From Datura wrightii (lineage: Eukaryota; Streptophyta; Magnoliopsida; Solanales; Solanaceae), in NCBI GenBank assembly GCA_035772735.1, contig JASDFA010000010.1, forward strand, positions 90,974,001-91,038,000: a stretch of DNA of 64,000 bases, given 5' to 3'. Position 1 is the stretch's first letter. Every line of letters starts with the position of its first letter. A model generated the notes under the pieces. That model was not told the DNA's origin. It saw only the letters and a program-made list of their open reading frames with translations, and searched no databases. Positions 1 through 12,092 of this stretch are shown here, in pieces. The position numbers were made by a program, and so were the translations under genes.

Positions 1-640
1 TTCATAAACTTCATTATTTTCATTTATTTTCATGGAAAGAACAATGAATCTGTCTCCAGTTATTAAATGAGAGATAAATATTTTATATATATGGTGTTGT
101 ATAAATGATTAAATCAATATTCACTTAGATAGTATTATTATTAAGTAGTGTATGTTACTACTATTTGTAATATTATTCACTTTTTTAGTATTAAAAAAGA
201 GAAGAACCAAATATTTATAAAGCAAATATACTTTTTTAAATTTCGGTATTTAGTTCTGAAGGTTACACTTTCACTTTCTCATGCCATCTTCTTGACCCTT
301 CTACACCCTCTTGACCTTAATTTTTCTTTCAAGAAAAGTTCATTATCTCTATTTTTTATGGAAAAGTTCAGGGAGAGAGAAAAATAATTTAATTGCCTAC
401 TACGAGTTTTAATTCCCAAGATGTTACTGTAGGAATATGTAATACGGGCACCTATTAGATTCATGAAAAGAAAGAGGAGCTTTAGGAACATATGAGAGTC
501 AAGATTCAAAGAAGAGGAAAATTTTGGAGTAATTGTTATGTTATGTGTAACTAATCTAAGAAAACTAAATTTAGGCAATACAATATCAAACTGAATCAAT
601 AGAATAATTATGCATAAGTGCAAAAAGTACAAATTATCAT
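1..640. other. AT-rich non-coding DNA
   Basis: Low-complexity AT-rich sequence. Short open frames on both strands have no recognisable domain and a composition dictated by A/T runs. I see no gene, RNA or mobile-element hallmark here. Confidence 0.6.
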
Positions 641-667
641 ATGATCTAATTATGATGTTACAGAAAG

Positions 668-1849
668 CTTTCATTTTATAGCAACTTGATGAATCTAACA
701 ATATCCAAATTCATCAAATATTATACTCATGGATTGTAAAGTAGAAACTCATTACTACATATAGAAAAATTAGTATTAAGATATAACATAGAATTCATAA
801 TTAGAATAGTTAATATCATACTGTAAAAATATATATTCAATGCTATGAAAAAAGAAGAAGAAAAGAGAATTCATCTCACAAGTACTTCAAGCCTTCAATT
901 GGAAAGGAGCTTGAATTCTGAAAAAATAATTGTTGTAGCACGAAAAAAATCTTGAAAAATATTTTATAATTATTAAAAAAAGTATACACTTTCTTTTGGT
1001 TTAATTCTGAATTAGAGTTTAGAGGGTAAGATTTAGTTTAAGAGTTAGTGTAGAGTTTTTTTTTTCATCTTTTTTATTGACATGGGATATTAATTCAATT
1101 ATGAATATTACGGATAATTTTTATTTTATAGAATTTGATGAATCTAACGATATCCAAGTATATCAAAATATTATACTAATGAATTGAAAAATAGAAATTC
1201 AACTCATTACTACATAAAGAAAATTAGTATTAAGAAAAAACATAGAATGCACATTTAGAAGAGTGAATATTATACTATAAAAAAAATATATTCAACGCTG
1301 TGAAAAAAGAAGAAGAAAAGAAAATTCATCTCACAAGTTTTTCAAGCCTTAAACTGGAAAGAAGTCTCAGTTCTCAAAAAATAATTCCCTGTAGCATGAA
1401 AATAAGATCTTGAAAAATATTTGTTATTTATTAAAAAATATAGTTTCTTTTGGTTTAATTCTGAACTTGAGTTTAGAGGGTAAGATTTACTTTAAGAGTT
1501 GGAGTAGCGAGATAATATGAAGACAAAGAGTGATCTAACATGAGGGATATAAAGTTTTTCTTTTCTCATCTTTTTATTGACATGGGATATTAATCTGTCC
1601 TTAGATCGAAAAAATTACCGGCATTACGTGAAGGAATCAAAGAGTGTTTTCATTGTTTAACATAAAAATATGTAAAGTCATGAAAAGAGAAAAGAGCAAA
1701 ATATTTAATATTTGTGAACTTTTTAAAGTAAAGAAAATGAGAAAATGGAAGACGATAGAGCAAAAACGGGAGAATTATGTTTATTTTTTCCAAAAGGTGC
1801 AATAAATAATTGATTGAGAAGAAAAAAATAAAAAATATAGAAAATTAGA
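668..1849. repeat. Duplicated repeat block, first super-unit (copies A and B)
   Basis: Two diverged copies of a ~450 bp AT-rich unit lie in tandem, followed by a ~250 bp tail. An anchor word (ATTCATCTCACAAG) falls at about 868 in copy A and 1323 in copy B. Both copies carry a GACATGGGATATTAAT end. Non-coding; no TIR or LTR hallmark seen. The origin is unknown. Confidence 0.8.
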
Positions 1850-3215
1850 GCCTTCAACTGGAAAGGAGCCTCAATCTAAAAAACAATTCCTGTAGCACGA
1901 AAAAAATCTTGAAAATTTTTATAGCAACATGATGAATCTAATAATATTCAAATTCCCCAAATATTATACTCATGGATTGTAAAATAAAAACTCATTATTA
2001 CATTAAAAAAATTAGTATTAAGAAATAACATAGAATGTACATTTATAATAGTTAATATCATACTGTAAAGGTATATATTCAATGTTGTGTAAAAAGACAA
2101 AGAAAAGAGAATTCATCTCACAAGTGCTTCAAACATTCAATGGGAAAGGAGCCTCAATTCTGAAAAAACAATTCCTGCATTACGAAAAAAAATCTTGAAA
2201 AATATTTGATATTTATAAAAAAAAAATACACTTTCTTTTGATTTAATTTTGAACTTGAATTTAGAAGGTAAGATTTAGTTTAAGAGTTGGTGTAGAGTGT
2301 TTTTTCATTTTTTTTATTGCAATGGGATATTAATTCAATTATGAATATTACAGACAATTTTCATTTTTATAGCAATTCAAATCTAACAATATCCAAGTTT
2401 ACCAAAATATTATACTAATGAATTGTAAAATAGAAACTCATTACTACATAAAGAATATTAGTATTAAGAAAAGACATAGAATGCACATTTAGAATAGTTA
2501 ATACTACACTGTAAAAAATATATATTCAACGCTGTGAAAAAAGAAGAAGAAAAGAGAATTCATCTCACAAGTGCTTCAAGCCTTCAACTGGAAAGAAGTC
2601 TCATTTCTTAAAAAATAATTCTCTCTAGCATGAAAAAATATCTTGAACAATATTTGATATTTATTAAGAAACATATTTTCTTTTGGTTTAATTCGAAACT
2701 TGAGTTTAGAGGGTAAGATTTAGTTTAAGAGTTGGTGTAGAGGGATAATATGAAGAAAAAAATTGCTATAACATGAGGGATGTAATGTTTTTTTCACATC
2801 TTTTTGATTGACATGGGATATTAATCCCTCTCTAGATAGGAATCATTACTGGAATTACGTGAAGAAATCAAAGAGTTTTGTCATTGTTAACATAAAAATA
2901 TGTAAAGGCATGAAATGAGAAAAGAACCAAACTATTTAATGTTTGTGAACTTTTTAAAATAAAAAAAATGAGAAAATGGAAGAGGATAGAGCGAAAACGA
3001 GAGAAGAAAGAACCAGGAATCCAAGACTATTATTTTAGAAATTGATGTAATCACAAGAAGTCAAAAAGTAATTGTTGTTGAAAATAAATTGATACAACTA
3101 TTCGAAAAAAATATACACTAAAAGTTGTAACTATTCAAATTATGTTTACTTTTTCTAAAAGTTGCAACAAATAACTAATTATGAAGAGAAAAAATCTAGA
3201 AAATTAGATAAATAG
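1850..3215. repeat. Duplicated repeat block, second super-unit (copies C and D)
   Basis: This is a second copy of the whole A+B+tail block. The same anchor word recurs near 2110 and 2557, about 1,240 bp after its counterparts in A and B. The tail (TCATTGTTAACATAAAAATA onward) also recurs. A short extra partial unit (1850-1916) precedes copy C. The pattern implies duplication of a ~450 bp unit, then duplication of the dimer with its tail. Confidence 0.8.
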
Positions 3216-3281
3216 CAATTCTGGCGTAGGAGAGTGTCACGTCACCGGATTGAAGGCCCTCTTTTATATGTATATATAGAT

Positions 3282-4148
3282 ATGAAGATGACTCTCGCAA
3301 TACCCACTCTAATTAAGTATCAATCATCACACACCTCTAGTTAATGATTTAGCTACTCATGATTAAGAAATTCAAAAGAACATTCAACAATAAAATCATT
3401 GAATTTAATAAAAAGAGTAGTAAAATCAAATTCACAAATAGTCTCCAACAATGGATGCACCTTAATATTAAGAAGAAGTAGTAGAGAATAGTAATTTTCA
3501 AAGTCTACCAATCAAAATCTCTTTTTCTCTCATAAAAGAATGTTCTAAAGCTAAGGAAGGAAAAAGATGATGTGATATGCTCTTCTATCCTCCCACCTGT
3601 ACAAAGTACTTTCTCTAGAATTTATATCGAAGAAAATAGGGCATCTTCTCTCTCTTTTTTCGTGCTAGACAATTTTACCCCTGAGCAGTATTTTGGAATC
3701 GACGGAGGCTCCAGTGGTTCGCCAGTTTAAATCAGTGAACCACCAGGTACATTATTTGAGCAATCACTAAACTCCAGTGAGCATCGGCAATACATTCAGT
3801 TTTTTGTCGTTCTTAATCCGTGAACTCCTAAGTCTTTGTTATTCATTCCAAAAAGTTGGATTTCATTCGGTGATTGGACCGGCAAGTCGCCAATGGCAAT
3901 TCACATTTCTCCAGTTGCATTTTCCCTTAGAGGAAGTGATAATCAGCGTCTGACCGGCGCCAATTTTCATCGGTGGATCACCGTATTGCTCTCACTTCCT
4001 TCTTTTTGCTTTATTTTTGCTCTTTTCTACACATTTAGGTATATGCACACAACAAAGGGAAAAAGGGCATAAAATCCATATAATCAACTCAAAAACTAAG
4101 CAAAAACTCAAGCTTAAGAGCCTAATAAGTTGGTAAATTACCAACTAT
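3282..4148 (-). repeat. E1 3' LTR, truncated
   Basis: Aligns throughout with 12812-13663 of the right LTR, for example the shared segments starting GAAGATGACTCT and CATCTTCTCTCTC. The right LTR has a further ~695 bp (12117-12811) that is missing here; homology stops at about 3282 against unrelated AT-rich DNA. Because the element is on the minus strand, the lost part is the downstream end of the 3' LTR plus its target-site duplication. A TATA-like box (minus strand GATATAAATT) lies near 3621. Confidence 0.85.
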
Positions 4149-4149
4149 G

Positions 4150-4164
4150 AAACCCCCAAACTTT
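4150..4164 (-). promoter_or_regulatory. E1 polypurine tract
   Basis: On the minus strand the sequence is AAAGTTTGGGGGTTT, a purine/T-rich tract directly before the 3' LTR, where plus-strand DNA synthesis would be primed. Confidence 0.65.
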
Positions 4165-5849
4165 AACCATTGCTTGTCCTCAAGTAATGAAATTCTCATT
4201 CATTGAAAAACATGCCACTTCTACACAAATTTAAACATCACCAATCACCTGATCTATAAAAACCCAAAAATTATCACCAATCTCACCGAAAAAGAGAAGC
4301 AAATTCCCCAAAAGACCAAAACAATTAAGATATTTCAAGAAGCTGCCACTTTTCACCAAAATGGTTCATGAAAGGATTCCTTTAGCAAAACAAGGGCATT
4401 GCTCAACCATGAAATAGGCATAGCATCTCAAGTCATAATCAGTACACATTCAAAATTTGCCTTAGAGTTTACACTTCTCATGCCCTATTCACGCATTAAT
4501 TCTAAATGCACTTATATCCTAAAAAAGGGATGGTGCCACTCACCAAAATAAGAATCCCTATTATTTTGTCATATAATCATTGAATGCACACAAGGGATTT
4601 GTTGGAAGAGATAACACACTCACTCTCCCAAAAGAAGTTTTCATGCACACACTTGACCCATAGGCTTTCCCTTCATGTAATTCGCCACTAATGTAGAGAG
4701 GCTACACTTAGAATCATTTAGGACTTGCGGGTTATACTGTAGGGTCGGATTAAGGGTAGGACGAACATTTGATTGTAGTGACTAGATCCTCCCTAATGCT
4801 TTTTATGAACATACCTCCCATCAACTCCTTCCAATCACTTCACTTTGTTTTTGTTCTTTCATTGTTTATGACTTTCATTTCTCAATAACCCTCCTTATAA
4901 CCCCTTTGGCTTTCACAATTAGCCTTACCACCTCAAGAGGAAGCACTGGTTCACACAAATTAGCATTCTCTTTTCGATTTATCCATTTATGTATTTTGAC
5001 ACAATGTGGTGCTACCTCAAACTGAAATTCTTATTTTCCCCCTTTTTTCACCCCCCCAAACTTGGCTTTTGCCTCATATATCATTTTTCTTTCTTATCAC
5101 TCCCTTTTTCTGAGGCTTAAAGCCTCATTTAATCACTATCGTATCACTAGCATTTAGGGAGGATGGGTGCCAAAGAGAGGTATTAAGAATTGTATTAAGG
5201 TTTGTAATGTGGTTGCCAAAGAAAAGGTGTAAGGCTAAAAGTTGGCTCACAAGGATAAAATTTCAAGGCGGGCATATGGGTGAAGTGGCTGGACAAGGGA
5301 AAGCCCAAAATAATGCTCTAAGTGCAACTACAATCTAGGATTCCGCCTTTAGTCATATTTGGGGCACGTTCTAGATAAGAAGTCATGTATGGGACTCATC
5401 AAAAATTCCTTACCGTACAAGGCATCACCCTTAAAGGGTCCACAAGAGTCATTCTCATCACAATATTTCAAGTTCGTACATCAAAGCAGGCAAACTCATA
5501 AGTCAAGCAAAGAATTTACAATGTACTACAAAGATTGCTATGCTATTGCGTGAAACATCTACTCATTATCTTCATTTTCAAGCCCTCACTTTAAAATTCC
5601 AGTTCAACAAATTTTTTTCTAGTGGTGCCTCTCAAAACAACTTCATAAGAGACTCTAAACAACATGGCATTTCCCTTAAAAATGTCTCCACTCAATCTAT
5701 CATTTGGAAATGCCAACTCGGTTCGACAAAGAAAATAAAAAGAAACAAAATAATGCTCCTCGGGAAAGAACCGTGGTCCAAAGAAAACCCTCTGAATCAC
5801 AATCATACCCCACATACCAATCATTTGGTGGACTCCTGGGTGCTTTGGG
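4165..5849 (-). other. E1 non-coding tail between the env-like relic and the 3' LTR
   Basis: About 1.7 kb with no supported coding region on either strand. The open frames around 5359-5911 on the plus strand are antisense to the element and have no domain. Long 3' non-coding regions are usual for Athila-type elements. Confidence 0.6.
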
Positions 5850-7130
5850 CTAAGCGGGCATCACTACAGGTTCACGAGGGGTTGGGTGGCCAGTTGATGG
5901 AGGTGCACTAAGTGTAGCCACCTCTTTTCTTAAAGTACCCACTTCGCTCTCAAGGACTTCAATTATAGAGCATAGGCTTGTCAACTTGTCTTTAATAGGT
6001 TGTAATGCTTTCTTGATGGCAAGTTGTATCATGGATGGAATAGTCTTGGGTAACCGCACAAGATTACTCTCATGCATTTTGGCCCTTTGTGCGATGTTGA
6101 GCAAATCAGAAGGTGCGGGACTATGGAACTCAGCTATATGGAGCGGGGTGGCTGATGTGTGAATGGATGCTAAAGGTGGTGGAGGGGTCCTGTTCCCTGT
6201 ATACTTTTCTCACTTCAGAACTGGAGCATTGTTGTCAGTTTTGGTGGCTAATGTAATTACATGACAGCCTGCACAGTCCTATCCATGGTCAGAACAAAGT
6301 ACAAACAGCCCACATACATAACATACTCACTAGGTTAGGGAATGGCAATGTCGTGGCCTGTTGCTTGGCCCTTCAATTGAACTGATTGTAAATAATCTCC
6401 CCAACATTGATGTGTACATGATCCATTATGCAAGCAAGAAGAATGGAAACTTCAATACGGACTTTCGATGTATTTTGAGAGGGTATTAACCTTGCACAAA
6501 CCATGTCAAACCATATGCGGGCCTCGAATTTCAAATCACCCCAATGAATGAGGTCCCTAGAGTTGGCCCATTGTGGTTGACCTTTTGCAATCAAGTTGGC
6601 TACCCATTGGAATTGGTTTTCTTTGTTTTCCACATTCTTTCGGAATATTGGGTGAGATTGGATCGGCTTGACCTAATAAAGAGAATTGATTGCTTCTGGA
6701 GTTACAGGTACCTCTTGCCCGCGCACCCATACCGATGTTAGGCACGACAATGTTTAGTGCAGACCTTGTGCTTTAGCAGTTGTTGCATTGCTCTATATGA
6801 TGCATAGAATTCCCATACCAGTTATGGAAAATATGGGTCAACTGATATAGTGAATGGGCCCCAATCACGTGTCCCAATCTAGTAGTAGATATCTGGGCAT
6901 GCAATCTTGAAATATTCTTCATCAAATTGGGCTTCTACATGGATGACATGCTTCTCCTTGAAAGTAATATAATATTCCTCCATTCCTTCCAACCCAAACC
7001 GAACTTGTGTGTTGTTGGTGTGCATTGATGCTTGGCCTGTGTGAGAGTGCGGGGAAACATAAATGATGCTGCAAATGAAGGTTAGTATTGGGCCATTATT
7101 TGTAAATTTAGAACAATGCAAAAAGAAAGA
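5850..7130 (-). pseudogene. Athila env-like protein, degenerate (plant transposon protein domain)
   Basis: Reading leftward from about 7121, three frame-broken segments resemble the downstream ORF of Athila elements, a plant-retrotransposon domain with no demonstrated envelope function. Segment 1 (6879-7121) ends FDEEYFKIACPDIYY; after one stop the same frame continues IGTRDWGPFTISV, a typical continuation. Segment 2 (6373-6633) has QWVANLIAKGQPQWAN and LKFEARIWFDMVCARLIPS, matching the conserved core. Segment 3 (5850-6104) is a likely coiled-coil tail (LTSLCSIIEVLESEVGTL). I see no convincing signal peptide or membrane anchor. It lies downstream of integrase with its own upstream TATA box and splice-like signals. 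Stops between segments make it a relic. Confidence 0.7.
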
Positions 7131-7585
7131 AATCAGGTGGGAAGGTTATAGGCTTCAGGTGGCAATGGAGAACCATCGAGGAAAGGAGATTGCATATCCG
7201 TGAATTGCCGATGAATCGCCGATGGGCACAATAAGTTAGAATCAATTTCGGGTGTAGCGATGTCCCACCAGTGAAACACAATCAATGGTCTACTAGCAGC
7301 CATCTTGAGTATTGTTCACCCACTGGACACCCCCATATAGATTCAATACAATGTCAATCTTTACTCAACAAAAACAACAAATTGCCCTTAAGAAGGGTGT
7401 CAATCAATCTATCATTGGGAAATTCGAGAGGGTGGTCTGACTCATATTACACCAGGATATTTAGTGACCACAACAAAAACAAATTCACCCACATATAGCA
7501 GAAGAAAAGCATAAGATAAACACAACAAGAGAAAAGTATCACCAATAACATTAGGAACCTTAAAGCATGAGTGATAGAATACTTA

Positions 7586-8290
7586 CCACCATTAGACTGC
7601 AGGTGTACTACTTCTGAGTTAAGCTTCTTGGTGGAGTGAAGAAGATGAAAGTAATTTGGGGGTTTATAAATAGAAAAGGCGGGGAAGTTGAATGGGTGTT
7701 TGGGTGGTGGTTATTAATAGAGGTTAGGTGAGAAGGTGTGGTTATTTTGTGAGAGTAAAATCTGGTGAGGAAAAAGAGAAAAGAAAAATGGAGGTGTGAA
7801 AGTTTGGGGTATTTTTGGGAAAATAGGGGTATTCCACCACGGGGCACACCGGCAATCACTGAAATGGACAGGTGATTCACCGGTGGGTCCGCCGCGAACT
7901 TACCTATACGTGTCTCTAGGAAAAAGATTGACGAGCGACCGACATTTTTCATAATGCGTCCGTTATTTTTCCAGGTGAGAAACTGATGCTCGATCCGTTG
8001 CCAAGTATACTGGTAGACAGCGCCGATAGATCGGTGATCCACTCTTTGACATGGCGCTTTACTAGTGGGATCGCCGATTCACCTTGAAACCTTCAGTTCA
8101 TTGAAAAGGATTGGCGCCCCAATGGCACTTCACGAAATACCGCCGGCCTTTTGCCGGTTTGGGTCGCCACTGTGTCGTGAATCATTCAGTGCACTTGGAT
8201 GAGTCGGCGGCCAACCGAAGTTTCATGAAATTCTACCTGCGGTTCTTCGGTTTCAGCGGCGGTCTGCCCTGTTCATGCTCTTCCTGAAGT
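7586..8290 (-). promoter_or_regulatory. E1 internal GC-rich island with TATA box upstream of the env-like relic
   Basis: Between integrase and the env-like relic is a GC-rich stretch (7840-8290) with repeated words such as TTCACCGGTGG, GATCGCCGATTCACC and ATCGGTGATCC, resembling the island in the E1 LTR. About 170 bp downstream on the minus strand is CTATTTATAAAC (7662-7673), a good TATA box. A donor-like GGTAAGTAT lies at 7579-7587 and an acceptor-like CATTTGCAG at 7069-7077. An internal promoter and a spliced env-like transcript are inference. Confidence 0.45.
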
Positions 8291-8429
8291 GAACCAACCC
8301 ATCCTAGAAAAAAATCAAAAACAACAAACATATAAGAAGAGTTAAAAAAATGAAAGATGCTTGGGTTGCCTCACAAGAAGCACCTTATTTAACGTTGTGG
8401 CATGATGGAAGTCCCTCAAGACCTACGGT

Positions 8430-9640
8430 TCATCTAGATACACAACCTCTATTCGGCCAATTTATTCCAACACCCCCAAATATCTTTTAGCCTGTTGGCC
8501 ATTTAGTTTGAACTTGCTCCCACTCTCTTCATGGAGTTTTATGGCACCGTTCTCGTACACTTGAGATACCTTAAAAGGCCCTGACCATTTAGACTTTAAT
8601 TTCCTGGGGAATAGCCGTAGTCGTGAATTGAAAAAAAACACCCAATCCCCTAGAGGAAAACTACACTACAACACTTTTGGGTCATGATAATATTTCATTC
8701 TGGCTTTGTAAATAGCAGCATTCTCATATACCTTCATTCTGAATTCATCCAATTCATGTAAATTATGGATTCAACCTTGGACAACTCTTCCCCATTCAAG
8801 GTTTAAACTTTTCAATGCCCACAAAGCTTTGTGTTCTAGCTCAATTGGGAGGTGACATGATTTGTCAAACACCAGCTGATAAGGAGACATTCCAACAAGC
8901 ATTTTAAATGCAGTCTGATATGCCCACAAGGAATCATCTAACTTTTGCTCAAAATCAGTTCTGTTCACATTGATTGTTTTCATCAAGATGGATTTTATTT
9001 CCCGATCTAAAACTTCCACTTGTCCACTAGTTTGCGGGTGACAATGGGTGGCTACTTTGTGGTTCACACCATATTTAGCTAGTAGTGTGCTGAATACTCG
9101 GTTGCAAAAATGAGAACCTCCATTGCTAATGATTGCTCTGGGAGTACCGAACTGCGAGAAGGATATGTTTCTTTAAAAAGGTTGTTACACTCCTCCCTTC
9201 ATTATTTGGTAGTGCAACAGCTTCCACCCATTTGGAGACATAATCAACTGCCAATAAAATGTATTTGTTTCCATAAGAGCTTACAAAAGGGCCCATGAAG
9301 TCGATCTCCCATACATCGAACAACTCAACCTCTAATATTGGTGTTAGCGGAAGTTCATGCCGCCTTGGAACATTCCCTGTTCTCTAACAGCGATCACATT
9401 TCTTCATAAAGTCATGGGAATCTTGATGTAATGTAGGCCAATAAAACCCACATTGTAACACCTTTGCTGCTGTTCACACACTCCCATAATGACCTCCAAC
9501 ATGGGAAGAATGACAAGCCTCTAGAATTCGGACCATCTCTACTTCTGGAACACACCGATGTATTAAGCCATCTGCACAACTTCAGAAGAGGTAAGGTTCA
9601 TCCCAAAAGAATTTCGGACATCATGCATGAATTTCTTCTT
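8430..9640 (-). pseudogene. E1 integrase, degenerate
   Basis: The zinc-binding part (around 9400-9600) is present in broken form (HVGGHYG, then a stop). The core (9126-9323) reads VWEIDFMGPFVSSYGNKYIL, carrying the first catalytic Asp, then SKWVEAVALPNNEGRSV. The next part is broken by a frameshift near 9110, then resumes as NHKVATHCHPQTSGQVEVLDREIKSIL (8950-9067), with the catalytic Glu in the QVE motif. The C-terminal part (8430-8680) reads FNSRLRLFPRKLKSKWSGPFKV, typical of Athila integrases. At least five frame breaks; no function expected. Confidence 0.8.
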
Positions 9641-10246
9641 TTGCTGAAAGTTCAAGACTTCGGGTACAATATTGCTGGCTAGGTAATTAGCAAAATTGGC
9701 AAACCATGGTGTTAAATCGTGGGTTGCGGCTAGGATTCGCTCATCCAAAAAGACATCATTGATCTCTTCATGTGTTCCTGGTTGCCCACTTGTCTCTAGG
9801 CGTGATAGATGGTCGTCCACTTGATTCTCGCATCCCTTTCGATCCTTCACCTCAAAGTCGAATTCCTGCAACAACAAAACCCACCTGATCAATCTTGGCT
9901 TAGCATCTTTCTTGGCCATTAGATACCTAAGCACTGCATGGTCCGTGTGCACCACCACTTTTGTTCCTAGCAAATATGCCTAGAACTTTTCAAATGCAAA
10001 CACAACAGTGAGTAGATCCTGCTCCATTACTATGTAGTTTGTTTATGCATTGTTTAGGGCATTACTAGCATAGTAGATCGGGTGAAATATCTTGTCTCTT
10101 CGCTGACCAAGGACAGCTCCTAATGCCACCCCACTTGTATCGCACATGAGCTCAAATGGTTTTGACCAATCAGGTGCCACAATGATTGGACAAGAAATCA
10201 ACCTTTCCTTCAACTCCACAAAAGCCTTCAAACAGTCTTCTCTCAA
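9563..10246 (-). pseudogene. E1 RNase H domain, degenerate
   Basis: Follows RT in the order expected for Ty3/Gypsy pol. The first part (10043-10246) reads CPIIVAPDWSKPFELMCDTS, with the first catalytic Asp, and GVALGAVLGQRRDKIFHPIYYAS. After two stops near 9980-10040 the second part (9563-9973) continues LGTKVVVHTDHAVLRYLMAK, with the TDH catalytic Asp, and ENQVDDHLSRL, the last Asp region. The link to integrase follows. The stops make it a pseudogene. Confidence 0.8.
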
Positions 10247-10274
10247 AATTGAACTTTATCTCTTTCTCCAACAG

Positions 10275-11386
10275 TCAAAATAGGGGATGAGTTATCTTAG
10301 AGGAATCTTTAATGAATCGGCGGTAGAACCCCGCATGTCTGAGGAAACTCCGAACACTCTTCATGGTACACGGTGGAGGTAACTGAGCAATGGCATCCAC
10401 TTTGGCTTGATCCACCTCAATCCCTTTTTTAGAAATTTTGTGTCCCAGCGCAATCCCTTCTTTGACCATAAAATGACATTTTTCCCAATTAAGGACCAAA
10501 TTTGTTTTAGTACATCTCTTTAACACCTCATCTAAATGTGTCAAGTAGTCATCAAATGGGTGTCCCACAACTAAAAAGTCATCCATGAAGACTTCCATCA
10601 TATCTTCCACCATATTGGAAAAGATGGACATCATGCATCTTTGGAAAGTGGTAGGGGTATTGCAAAGACCAAAAGGCATCCTTTTGAATTCAAAAGTTCC
10701 ATAGGGACATATAAATGTGGTTTTTCCTTGATCCTCGGGTTCGATTGAGATTTAATTGTATCCCAAGTATTGATCCAAGAAACAGTAGTACTCTTTACGG
10801 GCCAGTCAGTCTAACATCTGGTCAATGAATGGCACCGGGAAATGATCCTTCTTTGTCCAAGATTTAACTTATGGTAATCCATGCAAACTCTCCATCCACT
10901 GACTCGACGAGTAGCTATCAACTCATTATTTTCATTTGGAACAACGTGATGCCTCTTTTCTTTGGCACGCACTATACCAAGCTTACCCAATTACTGTCTG
11001 CGACAGGATATACTACTCCTTCATCTAGCCATTTAATAATCTTCTTCTTGAACACCTCTTGCATAGGTGGATTCAACCTCAATTAATGTTCAACTGATAG
11101 ACTGCAATTTTCTTGAAGTTAATTTTGTGAGTACAAATCCCAGAGGAATGCCAATGATATCAGCTATTGACCATCCTATAGCTCGAATGTGCCTTTTCAA
11201 CATCTTAATGAGTTTATCTACCTGCAGAGGGGTGAGTTTTGCTGAAATGATAATCAGGAGCGTTTCATTCTCCCTCAGGTATGCATATTGTAGGTGAATG
11301 GGTAAGGGTTTGAGCTCCAACTTTGGTGGTGTCACAATAGATGGCTGTGACAGAGGAGTTGTACAATTCTTTAAATTAAGGTCCAT
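10275..11386 (-). pseudogene. E1 reverse transcriptase, degenerate
   Basis: The upstream part (11090-11386) is the conserved Athila lead-in, with PPKLELKPLPIHLQYAYL and AIGWSIADIIGIPLGFV. The fingers/palm segment around 10680-11090 is broken by stops and frameshifts. The palm resumes at 10679 with MPFGLCNTPTTFQRCMM and MEVFMDDFLVVG, the catalytic box having Met for the usual Tyr region neighbour but both Asp residues kept. It continues LVLNWEKCHFMVKEGIALGH, the thumb and connection. It lies directly upstream of RNase H in the same polyprotein. Confidence 0.85.
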
Positions 11387-11416
11387 CTTTCTTGGTGGGA
11401 AAGGATAATTTCTTAT

Positions 11417-12090
11417 CTACTTATGCACATGATGAACCTCCTCGATTTCTTCACCTTTCAAAAAGACATTGGCAATAAGTTCTCCAACAACCTCTTCCTC
11501 CATTTCCCACTCGAATATATCATTATCCACAATGGCCATGTTGGTGTCTGTTGTTTGAGATACCACTTGAGATGCTAACTCGTTCATCCGCTCCTCCCAT
11601 TGTTGAATTATTACATCATGACTCTTCACAGTGGTTATAAGGTCCAAGAGTTTACTCTTTAAATCCTGAACTCCCTCTTCAGTTGAAAGGCCTATTCAAG
11701 CACCACTTCAAGAGTACTTTCCATATGGAGTGGGACTGACTCATTGCGCTCCTGGCTATTCGTATCAATAGACCAAACATTGTTCCAACCTTGATTTCCA
11801 TAATAAGCATACTCATAGCCATGGTTGGCTTGGTTGTATCTTGCATGGGAACCCTTCATATAGTTCATCAATAACTCCATCTGCTTCATCATGACTGTAA
11901 CATTGCGTCTTTCTTCCCCTCTCTACGCCACATCTTGTCTACTAGTTTGACAGTCTCCACACAAGGCACCCCCTCTGGGTCTCATGACCATCCTTCGAAA
12001 CTGTCTATGAGCCACACACAATAGATTAGTAGCAACCACTATTGTGTGGAAGTAATTCAAGTTAAAAACCACCATAAGAATATCAAGCAC
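11417..12090 (-). pseudogene. E1 gag remnant
   Basis: Only about 670 bp separate the primer site from the RT lead-in, far less than the ~2 kb of gag plus protease in complete Athila elements. What remains is low-complexity: a Tyr/Gly/Asn-rich piece (11692-11892, HGYEYAYYGNQGWNNVW) and an acidic piece (11417-11647). I cannot find a gag CCHC knuckle or a protease DSG/DTG motif. An internal deletion of most of gag and of protease is the simplest reading. Confidence 0.55.
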
Positions 12091-12092
12091 TA

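Noticed and set aside
148..701. Overlapping open frames on both strands (79 and 140 codons)
   Set aside because: A/T-run driven composition, no domain, no start context or neighbour; AT-rich DNA gives such frames by chance.
3836..4072. 78-codon frame and its sibling at 13346-13651
   Set aside because: Both lie in the E1 LTR, antisense to the element, and are the same repeat; not independent genes.
5540..5911. 123-codon plus-strand frame
   Set aside because: Antisense to the E1 3' region and to the env-like tail; no recognisable domain.
7608..8042. 144-codon minus-strand frame between integrase and env-like relic
   Set aside because: Covers the GC-rich island and the TATA box; the low-complexity His/Pro/Thr-rich translation has no family resemblance.
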